Shown here: piece by piece, positions 1 through 13,244 of the stretch
How positions within the stretch are numbered: the stretch's first letter is position 1
How the letters are laid out: every line of letters starts with the position of its first letter
NCBI GenBank assembly: GCA_023078685.1
Contig: JALGAS010000001.1
Span: 6,820,001 to 6,884,000, forward strand
Source of the DNA: Neopestalotiopsis rosae
Lineage: Eukaryota > Ascomycota > Sordariomycetes > Amphisphaeriales > Sporocadaceae
DNA: 64,000 bases
Reading direction: 5' to 3'
Notes under the pieces: model-generated
Told to the model about the DNA's origin: nothing
The model's database searches: none
What the model saw: only the letters and a program-made list of their open reading frames with translations
Translations under genes and position numbers: made by a program

Positions 1-3000
1 GCATCCTGATACAGAAAGAGAGCTTGCACATACCCTCCTCATTGAGTTATTAGCGTCAGTAAATCATCGTAACTATGTGATCAGTAGGACTGCCAAGAAA
101 TAATCACTAACCATGGATGTAGTCATCAATTTACATACCCAGTACGATGGTAAGTCTTCTCTGCGTCACTGGTAAAAAGCTGTAGTGTAGCTCACCACGC
201 ACGCACAATGCACGATATGCACCAGCAACTATTCGAGAGGGACTTTATAATACTAATGATTGAACAGGATAGAAACACAAGAATACATTTTGGGCGATCT
301 GGAGGCCGAGCGTATAGTGGAGGTAGGACCGTCAAATACTTTAACGAACATGATGAAGAGAACCTGGGAAGCACACCACTCACAGAGCGACACCGCGAGG
401 AATGTGAATCGGCGTATTTTGGGCCCAAAAGGCGACATGGCAGAGATTTATTATCAAGCAGAGTCCGAGACTCAAGTGGAAGAGACTCCGACTGTTGCGA
501 CCGGTGCCAACGTTGCGCACACAACACCACAAGACCCTCCCAGCACAAATGAAGCCGCAGCTGTGTCGCAAACCCCACAATCAACAGTTCCGAGAGAACA
601 GTTACAAGATATAGGCGTTTCGCCTGCATCAGTTATTTTGGCAATAATAGGAACAAAGCTCAAGAAACAGCCGACAGAGATCAGCCTCGAAAACACGATA
701 AGTAATCTAGTCAGTGGTAAGTAAACAGCATCAATGGTCTACTCTTGACAAGCCGCGAGACTGAATAGCAATTAGGGCGATCAACCCTTTCCAACGAGAT
801 CGTTGGTGACCTGTTGGCCGAGTTTCCTAGTCGTGTACCTGAGAAGCCCGAAGAGCTGCCCCTGAATCAGCTCTGCGAGACACTGAGTCTCGGCCACAGT
901 GGGACTCTGGGCAAGATATCAAAAACACTCACAGCAAAAATGATATCCTCCAAATTCCCAGGAGACTACGGGCAGACCAAAGTTCGAGAGATCTTGAAGG
1001 AGAAATGGGGTCTTGGCCCCGGAAGACAAGACGGCGTGTTGGTGACGGCACTGATGAGTCAGCCTACATCCCGCCTCTCCAGCTCGCTCGAAGCGGACGC
1101 ATTCTTGTCACAATTGGCGAGCGCATACTATAAGCAGGAAGGCTTGAGTCTCCCATCGAGCAGTCCGTCGCAAACCGAAGCTCCCGTCATGGACGCTAAG
1201 GCTCTCCAGATGGTGAACGAGCAAAACGCTTCGTTGATTCGAGGCATCCAGGAAGTTTTGGGGGATTCCCTTGGTAGAATGAGTCACGGTTCAACATCGG
1301 AGAGAACGAGCGACGAAGATAGCGCATCCAAATCATCAAGGGAATTGGACGAATGGCTAGCGGAGCACGGTGACGAGTATGCGGATGGTATCAAGGGCAT
1401 CTTTGACGCGAAGAAGGCGAGGCAGTACGACTCGTACTGGAACTGGAACGCTCAGGATATCCAGTCAATGTATGAGCTTCTCAAGGACCCTCACCCGGAG
1501 CAACCCAACGTCATCGAAGAAATGGCCATAGCCATCGTCAATCGCACCTGCGATCGCTCTCTCGCCCAGTTACAACATCTGATCAGGAAAGAGAGCACGA
1601 GAAAACCCAGTAACCCATGGATCGAGGAGCGTCTACAGTCTCTTTACAATGCTTGTTTCTCTGCAAAAGATCTGCCTCCCATGTTCATCAATACAACACC
1701 GGATGTCGCTCCTCATACGACGGTCGATGAGAGTGGCCAAATAGTGTATTCGGAGCACCTCCGTGGAGAAGGCGAAAGTGGATATTCCTCGAGCGAACAA
1801 TCTTTCCCTGTCAAAATCTGTCGCGGGAGGTCCCTTGTGCAGTGGCCAGAAGGCAGCGATTTATTCGCGGCCGATCTCCTGACAGCGGGACGTGCAGGCT
1901 TCTCTTTCCAAGACAAGAACGTGTTGCTCACTGGGGCCGGCAAGAACTCAATAGGAATGCAGCTGCTTCAGTGTCTCTTGAAGGGCGGCGCACGCATCAC
2001 AATTACCACTAGCAGCCCATCGACGGAGACCATGGAGATGTACCAGCAGCTATACGCGCAGTATGGCGCGAAAGGCTCCGCGCTGCAGGTCGTCCCATTC
2101 AACCAGGGTAGCGCGAGGGACGTACAGGCACTGGCAGACTACCTAGGCCGAGACGGTGACGGCTCTTGGGAGCTCGACTATATCGTGCCGTTCGCCGCGC
2201 GCTCTGAGAACGGGCGCAGCCTCGAGGAACTGGACGCCCGCTCCGAGATTGCCCATCGCATGATGCTGACCAACCTCCTGCGCCTGTTGGGCGCCGTGGT
2301 CCGCAACAAGAAGGCCCGCGGCCTTGTCACGCGCCCCGCGACCGTGGTGCTCCCCCTCTCGCCCAACCACGGCCTCATGGGTAATGACGGGCTCTACTCC
2401 GAGTCCAAGATGTCGCTCGAGGCGTTGCTGCCCAAATGGGCGTCCGAGTCATGGCACGAGTACCTGTCCATCCTGGGCATCATTATTGGCTGGACGCGGG
2501 GTACGGGCCTCATGAACGACAACGACATTGTAGCCCAGTACGTGGAGAAACTGGGTGTCAGAACCTTCGGCGCCGCTGAAATGGCTGCCAAGATTGCTGT
2601 GGCAATGGGCGGAAGTTTGAACGAGGAGTTGCAGTCATACCCAGCTGTATTGGATCTCGGCGGCGGTCTTGGAGAGGTCGATGGCCTCAAAGATAAGCTT
2701 ACCGAAATCCGTCGAAGCTTACAAGATCGTGCAGATGTTCAAAGGGCAATCATTGAAGAGCAAAGGCACGACACCAAGTGTGTACGGGGGTCAGATTCAG
2801 AGAGAAACCCACCAGAATCAGAGATCCTGTCTGCATGCGCGAATATTCGACTACCATTACCAGCTCAACTAGATTACGACAGGGACATCAAGCATCTCGC
2901 GTCAGACCTTGAGGGCATGGTGGATCTTAGCCGTGTTGTCGTCATAACGGGCTTCGCTGAGCTCGGCCCTCACGGCAACAGCAGAACGCGGTGGGAAATG

Positions 3001-5094
3001 GAAGCGGCAGGCTCGCTTAGTCTAGACGGCTGCGTGGAGATGGCATGGATGATGGGCCTCATAAAGCATCACACAGGCGTCGGCAAAGACGGAACCGCCT
3101 TCTCGAGCTGGGTGGACAGCAAGACTCTGAACCCCGTGGCGGACTCTGAGGTCCCTCAGCGCTACTTGCCGACGATAATCGAGCATAGCGGCATTCGCAG
3201 GATTGAGCCGGATCTATGTGATGGAGGATATGACCCCGAGCGCAAAGAACTTCTCCAGGAGCTAGTTCTGCAGCGCGACCTGTCCGCGTTTGAAACATCG
3301 GCGGAAGTTGCAGAAGAGTTGCGGAAGCGCCACGGCAAGAATGCTGAGGTTATCATGGACGCGTCGGGCAATTACCAGGTGAAGCTCAAAGCGGGAGCAA
3401 CGGTGATGGTACCTCGGTCTTCTCGCTTTGACCGCACCGTCGCAGGTCAGATCCCGACGGGATGGTCACCGAAGCGGTACGGTATCTCAGACGATATAAT
3501 CGAGCAGGTGGACCCAGTCACACTGTTTTCACTAGTCTGCACCGTCGAGGCGCTTCTATGCTCGGGTATCGTGGACCCCTATGAGTGGTACAGCTACATG
3601 CATATTTCCGAGCTGGGCATCGCTCTTGGATCTAGCATGGGAGGGTTATCCTCGATCAGGAAGATGCACCGGGATAGATATGTCGAAAAGCCCGTCAAGG
3701 GAGACGTCCTCCAGGAAACATTCATCAACACGATCGGTGCCTGGATCAATATGCTGCTCACCTCATCCGCGGGACCCATGAGAACGCCCGTGGGAGCTTG
3801 CGCGACTGGAATAGAGGCACTGGATACGGGTTGCGACCTGATTGTTTCTCGAAAGGCAAAAGTCTGCATCGTAGGTGGAGTTGAAGACTTTGTCGAGGAT
3901 GTATCCTTCGAGTTCGGAAGTATGAAGGCAACTTGTAACACGGATGTCGAGTTTGCCGCTGGTCGAACACCACGAGAGATGTCGCGACCAATGGCGTCGT
4001 CTCGATCTGGGTTTGTTGAAGCTCAGGGCTGTGGCGTTCAGGTATTGACATCGGCGGAGCTGGCTCTCAAGATGGGCCTGCCCATATTCAGCATTGTCGC
4101 ATACGCCAACATGGCCGCAGACAAGGTCGGCCGATCTGTTCCGGCGCCGGGCAAAGGAGTGCTCACAAATGCTCGTGAACCTTCCTTGGCCCAGAGTATC
4201 ACGCTACCTCCACTTCTCGACTTGCGCCGTCGCAAGCAGTTGCTCTGTCTGCGCCGTCAGTACATTGCGCAGCAGAAAAGAGACCGCATCGTGATGCTCA
4301 AAGCTGAATTGAGCTATCTGAAGGCTGCCACGGATGTGGAGGAGCTAGAACGGTATCGCCACGACTCAATCTCGGCCATCAAATTTGAGGCCAAGCGACA
4401 GGACATTGAAGCAACATTTGATCTCGGGAACCAGTTCTGGGTAGGGGACCAAGTACATCAAATATCACCTATTCGAGGCTCCTTGGCTACTTGGGGTTTG
4501 GGTGTGGACGACATCACTGTGGCATCGCTTCACGGAACTTCCACTGTGCAGAATGATCTCAACGAGACCATGGTCATCCAAGAGCAGCTGCGACATCTGG
4601 GCCGTTCTCCGGGCAATCTCTTGCCGTGCGTCAGCCAAAAGTGGCTTACGGGTCACGGAAAGGGCGCAGCCGGTGCATGGATGCTGAATGGCGCTCTGCA
4701 GATGATGAATTTCGGTGTGGTCCCCGGAAACAGGAACTGCGATAATGTGGATAAGCAGCTGCGTGAGCGTCAGGATCTATTTTTCCCGAACACCTCAATT
4801 CGTATTGATGAGCTCGATGGCGGCGTTAAAGCATGCTCCATCACTTCTTTTGGGTTCGGGCAGAAGGGGGCCCAGGCTATCGTCGTGCACCCACGCTATC
4901 TTTTCGCAACCATCTCAAAGGAAGATTATCAAAAGTACACGCAGATAAGGGATGGACGCTGGCAAAAAGCCTGCAGAGTGCTTTCAGATGACATGGTCAA
5001 CGAAAACATGGTGTCGCGATGTTTGAAGACTCAGCCACCATATAAGCCGGAAGACGAAATTGCGGCGTTACTAGATCCGGCGAAAAGATACTGA
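1..5094 (+). CDS. Fatty acid synthase alpha subunit, secondary-metabolism type (5' end off window)
   Basis: Fungal type I FAS alpha chain: carries the acyl chain on its ACP, reduces the beta-keto group and condenses with malonyl units; needs a beta subunit not seen here. Exons <1..54, 123..149, 268..716 and 776..5094 join in phase. The N-terminal piece (ELAHTLLIELLAHQF, then PVRWIETQEYILGDLEAER and VEVGPS) is the MPT tail of the family. The ACP serine is at 781-783 in GGRSTLSNEI, rebuilt across the 717..775 intron. KR has a glycine-rich GAGKNSIG near 1935 and YSESK near 2395. KS has all three catalytic residues: Cys 3799-3801 (GACATG), His 4531-4533 (SLHGTST) and His 4654-4656 (LTGHGKGAAGAW). 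The chain stops at LLDPAKRY, where primary-metabolism FAS2 proteins go on into a phosphopantetheinyl transferase domain, so ACP activation in trans is inferred. Clustered with P450s, an acyltransferase and an MFS gene, which supports a specialised role. Confidence 0.93.
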
Positions 5095-5622
5095 CAGGCT
5101 GGTTTTGTAAATATACTGTTAGGTGTGAGTTGTAGAAGAATAGAATTATAGAACATTCAAGATATCGTAGAGATCCCCATTACATGATTGAAGCCTATCT
5201 CTTTTTTAGGACGACTGTCCGCGGTCGCTTAAGCGCCAAAAGGAATTTCAATATTTGATTCTGGCCAGCGGAGTGATATACACAGACAGATAAAGGCATG
5301 TTCTTCCATTACATTCGCATCTTAGTCACGAGAGACACTTCAGTCATTTACCGAGTCCACAAACGCATGTCTACTACATCACATTAAGTCCTTTATGTGA
5401 ACTTTTGACACGAGATTGCCATGTCTCAATGGATCGAGTTCATGCAGCCCTTTTACATAACGGCGTTGGAGTCTACCAAACACGGCGAAAAGATCGAGTC
5501 TCGCGTAGGATGGATCGCGAATGAAACTACGCTTTAAGACACTCCTAAAATGGCCGAATATGAATAACATGCAATCTCACTTCCGCATACAACGCCTTAA
5601 TACACATCCAAGTGTACTTATT
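5095..5622. other. Intergenic, convergent 3' ends
   Basis: Lies between the converging FAS alpha and P450 genes. I see no gene; it must hold both 3' UTRs. Confidence 0.6.
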
Positions 5623-7526
5623 CTACAGATTCTCGCGCATCTTAAAGTTCAGTATGGGGCCGTCCTTGGCTCCAGTGATGTGATCCTTCAACAAGAATTC
5701 CTCGTTCCCTCCTGGGTGCTTGAGCACATAGGCAGAATTCGTGTCTCTATCTGCGGCATAGAAGTCAAATCCACATATGATGTTGGCGAGAACTAAAGTC
5801 AGTTGGTGGTAGGCGAAACTTTTGCCGAGACAGCCTCGTGGTCCACTAGAGAAGGGCACAAAAGCGCTCCTAGCCAATTCCAGGGACTCCTTGCTCACGC
5901 CGAACTCCCCGACTATCCATCGTTCGGGTCTGTATTTGAATGGCTCTGGATGGTACTCCTCATTGTGATGAAGACTGTAAATGCCTACTCCGACATCAAG
6001 ACCGGGGGGTAGGGTCAGATTGTTTACGATCATGCCGCCAGGTGCAATCTCTCTCCAAAGCGCACCACCGGCCGGAGGAGACATGCGAAGAGCCTCGTCG
6101 ATGCATGCCCGCAAATATGTGCACGAATTGAGCTGAGGTCCGATCCGTATCTGATCCCGGGACTGAAATTTGTCGTGTATTTCTCTGCACAATCTCTCAT
6201 AGGCGTGCTCATTTCGGCTTAGATAGAAGAGGGTAGATGAGAGCGCCGCGGAAGTCGTATCGGATCCTGATTGCGCAGGTTTTTGTTAGTCATACAGCAC
6301 AGCAGTACAGGGCCTAATTTGTGGACCAAAGCTTACCGGCTACCACTAATGTGACGCATTCCGCTCTGATTTCGGCTTTGCTTAGCCTACTATCGCCATC
6401 CGTGCCTTTCGCTGTCTCGAGGAAAGAAAGTACGTCGCCATCTGCCTCGAAATTGGCTTTTGCACGACCTCTCAGGAGCGAGCCAATGAATGAAAGGAAG
6501 CGGTTGCGCGCTTGGATTGATGCTGGGAACAAGTAGCGATCAATTTTGCCTAGCCCTAGTAATGAGGACTGTACGAGTGTGCTGACCCTCACGTTCGACT
6601 CAGTGAGGGCTTCCGTGACGAAGCGATAGGTTTTGTCTTTCAAAGCGTTATATTGCATGCCAAAAATCACCTCGGACATCACGTCGAAGGCATAATAATC
6701 GCCTAAGGTTACCGCATATCAGCAAAGGGCTGGGGTCCAAGGCCTAGCGCATTGTCACAGGGGCTATAAGGCCCTGGATGCGTTGGTTAGGGTGCTACTC
6801 ACTTTGCGGGGAAAGGTTCAGTGTCGCTCCCTGGGATTTGGCACAGAGTTCCAAATTCTGACACAAGGAATTGATATTTCTTTGGATGATGTTCTCATAG
6901 GACATCATTCGGGCCTCGGAGAATGCCAAGCTCAATAGCTTTCTCCTCCGTGCGTGTTCGCCTTTGTGGCGGATAGTCAGTGTGTTTGATGCGCCATGAA
7001 CCATCGCCTGATATGCCTTTGACTTCATGGTGTTGGCGCTGTAGGCACTAATTTCTGAGGCACAAAATGCCCATTAGCATCGCCATTTCATCTCGTTGCA
7101 GATACTGTCCCCGCTTACCTTTCATAGCGGTGTTCGTGTTTATCAGCAGACGAGAAGGACTGTAACGAACAACAGGTCCTAGAATTTGCATGATTAGTAT
7201 CGAGGCAATTGGCAACGACTGATTGCACCTTACCATATTTCTGGTGGCATCGATACATATCCGTGTGCAGCGACCCGTTCCAGGCATGGTATGCAGCGTA
7301 CAGAGTGGTACACCGGCCTAGTAGGGGTCCTGGATATTTTGCCAGAGGGTGCAGAGTCAACCGCTGAACGAGAAATGCCAAACACTAAAATGTAATCAGC
7401 ACCTGTTCAATAAGACGACTTTAGCATCACAGTGGCAGAACTCACGATTGCGATAATCGTCAGTACCCTGAGGTCCGTCTCCCAGAAAGCAACGGCTAAA
7501 TTAGCAATGGCTGCGGTGAAATTCAT
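5623..7526 (-). CDS. Cytochrome P450 monooxygenase (microsomal, benzoate/trichothecene-oxygenase-like)
   Basis: Haem monooxygenase, probably ER-anchored. Six exons on the minus strand: 7526..7446, 7384..7234, 7178..7119, 7054..6803, 6702..6337, 6266..5623, giving about 517 aa, normal for the family. The N-terminus has a hydrophobic anchor ([15 protein letters not shown]) followed by the proline-rich HPLAKYPGP hinge. VVRYSPSRL and [15 protein letters not shown] are typical of fungal CYPs near benzoate 4-monooxygenase and isotrichodermin hydroxylase. The I-helix AGSDTT is completed across the 6267..6336 intron, ExxR is EALR, and the haem loop is [10 protein letters not shown]. The ATG at 7526 was chosen because an upstream in-frame start would put a polar tail before the anchor. 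Divergent from the CYP52-like gene at 8643. Substrate unknown; late tailoring of the FAS product is inferred from position. Confidence 0.9.
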
Positions 7527-8642
7527 TTTCTCGGAGATAGCGATGAGTTTCCCAGGAATGCAAATTCCCATGAAGTCGACATCCCACAGAGATGATACTC
7601 TCATGCGTGCAATAAATAGAGTATTTCAATCAAGGCACAGCAGTGAGCCTTATTCGCAATGTTGTTCACAGGTCATTAGTGCAGTGGGTCGCTGAGGAGC
7701 ATACAGAGTGCCCGCTATAGTGCTATTTTGGGGATGCTACGCCCCAGAAGAATGTCACCTAGGCACGTTCCAAGCTGTGCAGTGCTGACTTAGGCTTCGG
7801 GACTTCCCATATCGGTAAGTAGACCACTGGCACGGTAGCCGCGAGCTTAGAGGTCGGTCGAGTTGGGGAAACTTCTACTCAATATCATCCTTATGTCATT
7901 ATCAGACAGGCAATTCACACCAATCATGTGTCCCATGGAAGCTACATAGTATGCAGCTGCAATGTTCTAGAATGATTATGTATCATTTGCTTCGGTTTGA
8001 GGATTGCACAATCACCGCGGGAATCAACTACTATAACGAAACCTACACCCTGTGCATAAGTACAACTTGTCATCAAGTAGCACTGCACGTGGGGTTCACA
8101 GAATGAAATCACACAGGCGCACGTAGCATACATAATGCGCCATTGATAGGGTAATTTACATGCAATTATGTAGCTCGTAATCATATGACTTCTGAGCGAT
8201 TTCGATTCCAATACTCCAGTCGATCTACTGGCCGAAACATGATGGAAAGATCAAGACCGTCGAAAGTTGTGGGGCTTCCTGTACAGTTGGCTATTGCCTG
8301 AAACGGCATCTCCCTTGGGGTGCACTGAGGACTATAGGCTAACAGAAGAGGGAGATGCGCTCATGGAAAATGGCCTTACTGTGTCATTTCTCAGCCTAGT
8401 GACTACGACCAACCCATGCTTGCCATTCAATCCCTTGAATTACACCTGCTTTTGGCGCTCACGTTTTGGCCAGAAAACTGGCTTGTTCGATATTCCTTGA
8501 TCTGTTGAAATGGAATGCGCTATAATTGATTCAGCTGTCCAGTTTTCCAAGTCACCAGTGGTAGCCTTTGCCCTTCAGAGATTCCGGAAAGAGTTCTCTG
8601 CCTCTCTGAAATCAATCATACGCACGACCCTGAAACGAAGAG
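7527..8642. promoter_or_regulatory. Divergent promoter region between two P450 genes
   Basis: 1.1 kb between the start codons of two divergently transcribed P450 genes, so it must contain both promoters. Open frames here are short and unconvincing. I could not name a specific regulator site. Confidence 0.5.
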
Positions 8643-10404
8643 ATGAGTCCATCACAGGCCCTAGTCGGAGAGGATCCCGGGCAATTGGTCTCGCGGCCTA
8701 TAGTTCCGAGTCTTCTCTTATTCCTGACTGTGCTCGCTGGCCTTCTTCTACTACTCTCTCGGATCTCCGCCATACGAGCTGCACGTAACTTCCGCAAGCA
8801 GCACGGATGTGAACCGGTGCGAGCGCGTGTGCCGCTAAAAGACCCAATCTGGGGACTCGACTTCATCTATGAGCACCTGACCGCATTCAGAGAGAAGCGC
8901 TCGCTCGAGGCAGGCGCGAATCGATTCCGAACACTGGGCCATACCTTTGCAGTCGATGGCCTGGTGCGCAGCATCTCCACCACGGACCCGGAGAACATAA
9001 AGTCGATCCTGTCCGTGAACTTCAAGGACTATTCCCACAAAGGGCGACAGACACTCATGAAGCCTTTGCTAGGCGGTGGCATTTTCGCGTCGGACGGCGC
9101 GGAATGGGCACATTCGCGGGCCATGTTGCGGCCGAACTTCACGAAAGATCAGGTGGCTGACCTCGACGTGGTCGGACGACACATTTCGCACCTGATAGAT
9201 GCGATTCCACGGAATACCACGATCGACTTGCAACCGCTCCTGTTACAGTTCACCCTAGACTCGGCTACCGAGTTTCTCCTCGGACACTCAACCAACGGCC
9301 TTGTGCATGGTGACGGAGAGGGCGAGATGTTTGGCGCTGCTTTTGAAGCTTCGCTCAAAGACATTGCGTATCAATTCCGTCTCGGTCCTTTCCGGCATCT
9401 GCAGTGGTCGCGGAGAAAAGCCCGAGACAACTACGCAACATGCCAACGATACGTGGATCGATTCGTGCGCCGCGCCATGGATCTGCGCAAGGCCGAATCC
9501 GCTGATGACGAGCGCAACTGTTTTCTTAAGGAACTAGCCAAGTCCAATGAGCCCGAAGAGCGGATCCGCGACGAGCTACTCAACATTCTCCTCGCAGGTC
9601 GCGATACTACGGCTAGCTTGCTGGCCAGCTTCTTTTTCCTCGTCGCGCGTAGACCCGATGTCTGGAAGAAACTGCGCAATGAGGTCAACAAGCTGGAGGG
9701 CTGTTCGCCGACTTATGAGCAGCTACGTGAGATGAAGTTCGTTAGGTATTGCCTCAACGAAAGTGAGTAGAAATATTCAAATCCCGCCAATTCCCTCCTC
9801 TTCTTTGAGACTTCGGGTGTCTTTGTACATATTGCTTCCAGGCCAAATACTGATAGAACTCACACAAAGCGCTCCGACTGTATCCCCCTGTCCCGGGTAA
9901 CGGCAAGGTCGCGGTGCGCGACACAGTGCTTCCGCGCGGCGGTGGGCCCGACGGCGACAAGCCCGTCTACGTTCCCAAGGGCTCCTTCGTCAATTACGCC
10001 ATTTATGCTATGCACCGACGCCAGGACTTCTACGGGCCCGACGCGGACGAGTTCCGTCCCGAGCGCTGGGAGACCTGCCGCCCGTCTTGGGTGAGTAGCC
10101 TCTTGATTGCATAAGCTCTCGGCTTGTGTTTCTTACCCGTGATGGCAGTTCAAATGAGGTTGTTGCTGCGGTGACATTGCTGACATCACTGTGTACTTTA
10201 TAGGAATACTTGCCCTTCAATGGTGGGCCTCGGATTTGTCTCGGTCAACAATACGCCCTCACGGAGTCCATGTTGGTGGTAATCAAGTTTGCGCAGCAGT
10301 TTTCTTGCATCATCTCGGAAGACTCGAGACCTTGGACGGAGAACTTGGGCTTAACCATGTGCGTGGGTAACGGTGTACTGGTTTCGTTTCCATCGGAAGC
10401 TTAG
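8643..10404 (+). CDS. Cytochrome P450, CYP52-like fatty acid/alkane hydroxylase
   Basis: The CYP52 family hydroxylates terminal or near-terminal carbons of fatty acids and alkanes at the ER. Exons 8643..9762, 9870..10090 and 10204..10404 join in phase to about 513 aa. Visible features: an N-terminal membrane helix ([16 protein letters not shown]), the FRKQHGCEP segment and WGLDF region typical of CYP52, I-helix [11 protein letters not shown], an ExxR motif rebuilt as ETLR across the first intron ([10 protein letters not shown] follows), FRPERWE, and haem loop [12 protein letters not shown] with the ligand Cys at 10237-10239. Beside a dedicated FAS subunit, omega or subterminal hydroxylation of the new acyl chain is the natural role. 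A catabolic alkane hydroxylase recruited to the locus is the alternative. Confidence 0.92.
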
Positions 10405-10910
10405 CAAACGCGCTGATAAGAGGAACTTACCGGCTGCTTGGACTGGCGAGTCTTGTGTAAGAACTACCTGCGATTACGTCTTTATCGGGAAGTCTACATC
10501 ATAGTTGTAAAGGAGTTATTGCTCATACAATCATTTCCCACCTGATCTGCAGTATTGACAATTGCGCCTTCCTCGTAATCGTGAGGGTTTAAATAACAAT
10601 AATGAACATATTCAAGACGTGTAAACATAATTGTGTAAAAGGTATTTCACTGTAGAATAAACGGAATTTCAAGACCATATCAGTTCACCTGCTCGTCTCA
10701 CATACCTTGCGTTGGCTATCGTCGACCGATGACAATGTTCAAGTCTTTGTCATGCATTCTATCAGCCCAACGTCCACAGCATGGTTCTAAGAATGTTCTT
10801 GTATTACATAATCTCGATGACCTCTATGACTCTAGGGTTGTAAATCTACTGAGTATGTTCCCTTTTAGACTCGTATCGGTATGCGTAACTCTGCATCGAT
10901 TCTAGCATAC
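10405..10910. other. Intergenic, convergent 3' ends
   Basis: AT-rich spacer between the converging CYP52-like gene and the acyltransferase. No gene seen. Confidence 0.6.
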
Positions 10911-12556
10911 TCATTTCATTTTCTTCAACTCCAACTCAATCTTCTCCCAGACATCACGCCTGAGCCGACTGACAAGCCACCAGTCCCCACTATTGCTCTT
11001 GCCTAAGATGGCAGTCGCGTTGCGCATCGCCCAGCGGGACTCCATGCCTGTGCAGCTCATGAACACTGGAGTCACCCGCTTGGCCTTTTCCTCCCCATCC
11101 CCGCGAGTGGCACGATTCACGGCTGCCGGCGAGAAGTCCATCTGGAACAGCTTGCCGCGATACCAGTTGGTGAAGAAGCATATGAGCATGTCCGGGTCTC
11201 CGTAAATCGGGGGCCGTCCCGTGGACCGCCTAATGTCGCGGAACGCAGCGTCCTGAGCCTGGAGCTGCTCAACGGTGCGGTGGGCAGTGATAGAGTCGCG
11301 CACCTCGCCCGCGAGCCGGCCGAGCGGGTAGTCGTCGTCGAGGTAGCGGCTAGCGGGTGTGAAGCAGGACGCATTGTACGCTGCATTGCCCATCAGAGTT
11401 ACGCGGCCGCCGTCTGGTAGCAGGCCCATCTTGGCCAGGATCCCGCGCGAGTCGAATCGATTCATCAGCTGTACCGGACGCTCCGGCGCGCACCCCAGCT
11501 GCCGCACGACCAGCCGCGTCCACCATGCGCAGAGCACGTCGCTGTCCGTTACGAAGGCCCGGTCCGTAGGTAACCCTTGCTCTTTCTGTGCAGAGGCTAG
11601 CTCGGCTGTGGCGGACGCGGTCAGCTTGTCAACAAAGGAGCTGGGCACCGAGAAGAAGCGCAGACTGGCATCGGGGTATCGAAAGCGCTCAATCATGTCA
11701 CGGATGATGAATTTGAAGAAGTTCCAGCCCTGGAGAAGCTTGTCGGCAAACATGTAGCGGGGTGGCTGCTTGCCTAGTTGCAGGTTCTCGAGGGGATCTT
11801 GGTCCCGGAAACCGATGTATGGCAAGATTGTATCCTCCCGACCGTGAAGTGTTGCCAGCCACTCGCGGAAGAAAGAAATGACACCCATGAGATCAGTAAG
11901 CGTGTGCAGCATGGTAAGAGTGATAGTCGTGGCATCTTCAAAGTTGACGACGTGAATTGAAAGTTGCGGAATATCATTATACAGCCAGTCATCCAACTTT
12001 TGGGGTGTCGTGGGAGAACGCATATACGGACGTAGGGAAGCTGCCGTTGGTTCAAATACGGTCGGCTCTCCCGTTGCCTTTGGTAGTTTACAAAGAACCG
12101 GGTGCTCATCAATAGACATGTCGTGCGTTTCTGTGGTGAACATCAAAGCTGGTCGCTCCTCGGAATATTCCCTTGGAAGATGATATTCCAGTCCACCATT
12201 TTGCTAGAGAAATAGATGAGTATAATGCTTATTCATTGTAATGCGCAAATTCAGTCACATACCGAGCGTCTCACTCGAGCCCCAAGCTCTTTCCACCCGG
12301 GTTTCTGGAGTACTTTTTCCGCAGATGCGCGAAGAATCTCGGTATCCAGCGGCTCTCGAAATACTGTTGAGAAGTCGAAAGAGATTGGATAGAGAGAGTC
12401 CACGAATCTTAATGGCACCACCTCGTCAGTAGGTATAACCGGAGGTGGGGCCAGTTTGGGCAAGAACCATGAAAAGAGGCCCATGATGTCGCCGTAGATC
12501 TGAATGTTCTCAAAACGAGTACGGGGTGGAATAAAACTAGGAGGAGATCGGTTCAA
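10911..12556 (-). CDS. BAHD-type acyltransferase (trichothecene 3-O-acetyltransferase-like)
   Basis: Transfers an acyl group from acyl-CoA to an alcohol or amine of a natural product. Two exons, 12556..12263 and 12203..10911, give about 528 aa; the intron 12204..12262 is phase 0. The catalytic HxxxD motif is HTLTD (about residues 198-202). The C-terminal structural motif is a loose DFSPA rather than DFGWG, as is usual in fungal members of this superfamily. It shares a divergent promoter region with the MFS gene at 13245. Acylation of a hydroxyl group introduced by one of the neighbouring P450s is inferred; donor and acceptor are unknown. Confidence 0.85.
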
Positions 12557-13244
12557 ATGGATGAGAAGACCGAATCAAGGGTTTTAAAATTCTCATCACA
12601 TAGTATTGCAGAATAATTGCTTGATATTTAATGGACTATCTGTCTACAAGCTATGTGTTTATTGGTCTGACTTTATCCACAGACTATTCCGTATAGACTG
12701 AGAGATTGATCGTGCTCGGTAGTTCCTATTTGGTGCATGCGGAGACGGGGCGTAGAGGGTTGATGGTCTTACAGGGCACCAATACTGCCAAACTGGGTAA
12801 GCCCGTAGTGCACCATACAGTGGTAGGCTCCAGTGGAATGCTAAGTTGGACAGCGCCCAAGAAACCAGAGAGACCATCTGCATCTATCTTGATTTCGCAT
12901 GTCTTACTCGAAGATCTGCATTGAATCGGGATTGACGTAAAGCTGTATACTTTTGATTTGATCATCTCAGAACTTTCACTGTTTCCAATCTTGGAACACC
13001 ACCAGCCATTACCTATCTGCTGCAGTCTACCTACCTAGCGCCGTAAACCCACGGTATGCTGCCCAGCATTTTCCTTCCCACATCCAAATGCTCATATACT
13101 CTCTTCTTGGCTTCAGGTTTCCAACAAAGTGATAAGTTCTTTCAGTTACTATTTGAGCATTAAGAAATTGACAAGCAAGATATAATCACTACTGAAACTT
13201 TACTCTTTGTAAATACTGATTTCGGCTGCCATCGTTCCCTGGTC
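12557..13244. promoter_or_regulatory. Divergent promoter region (acyltransferase / MFS)
   Basis: 688 bp between the two divergent start codons; must hold both promoters. Pyrimidine-rich stretches lie just upstream of the MFS gene. No named operator recognised. Confidence 0.5.
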
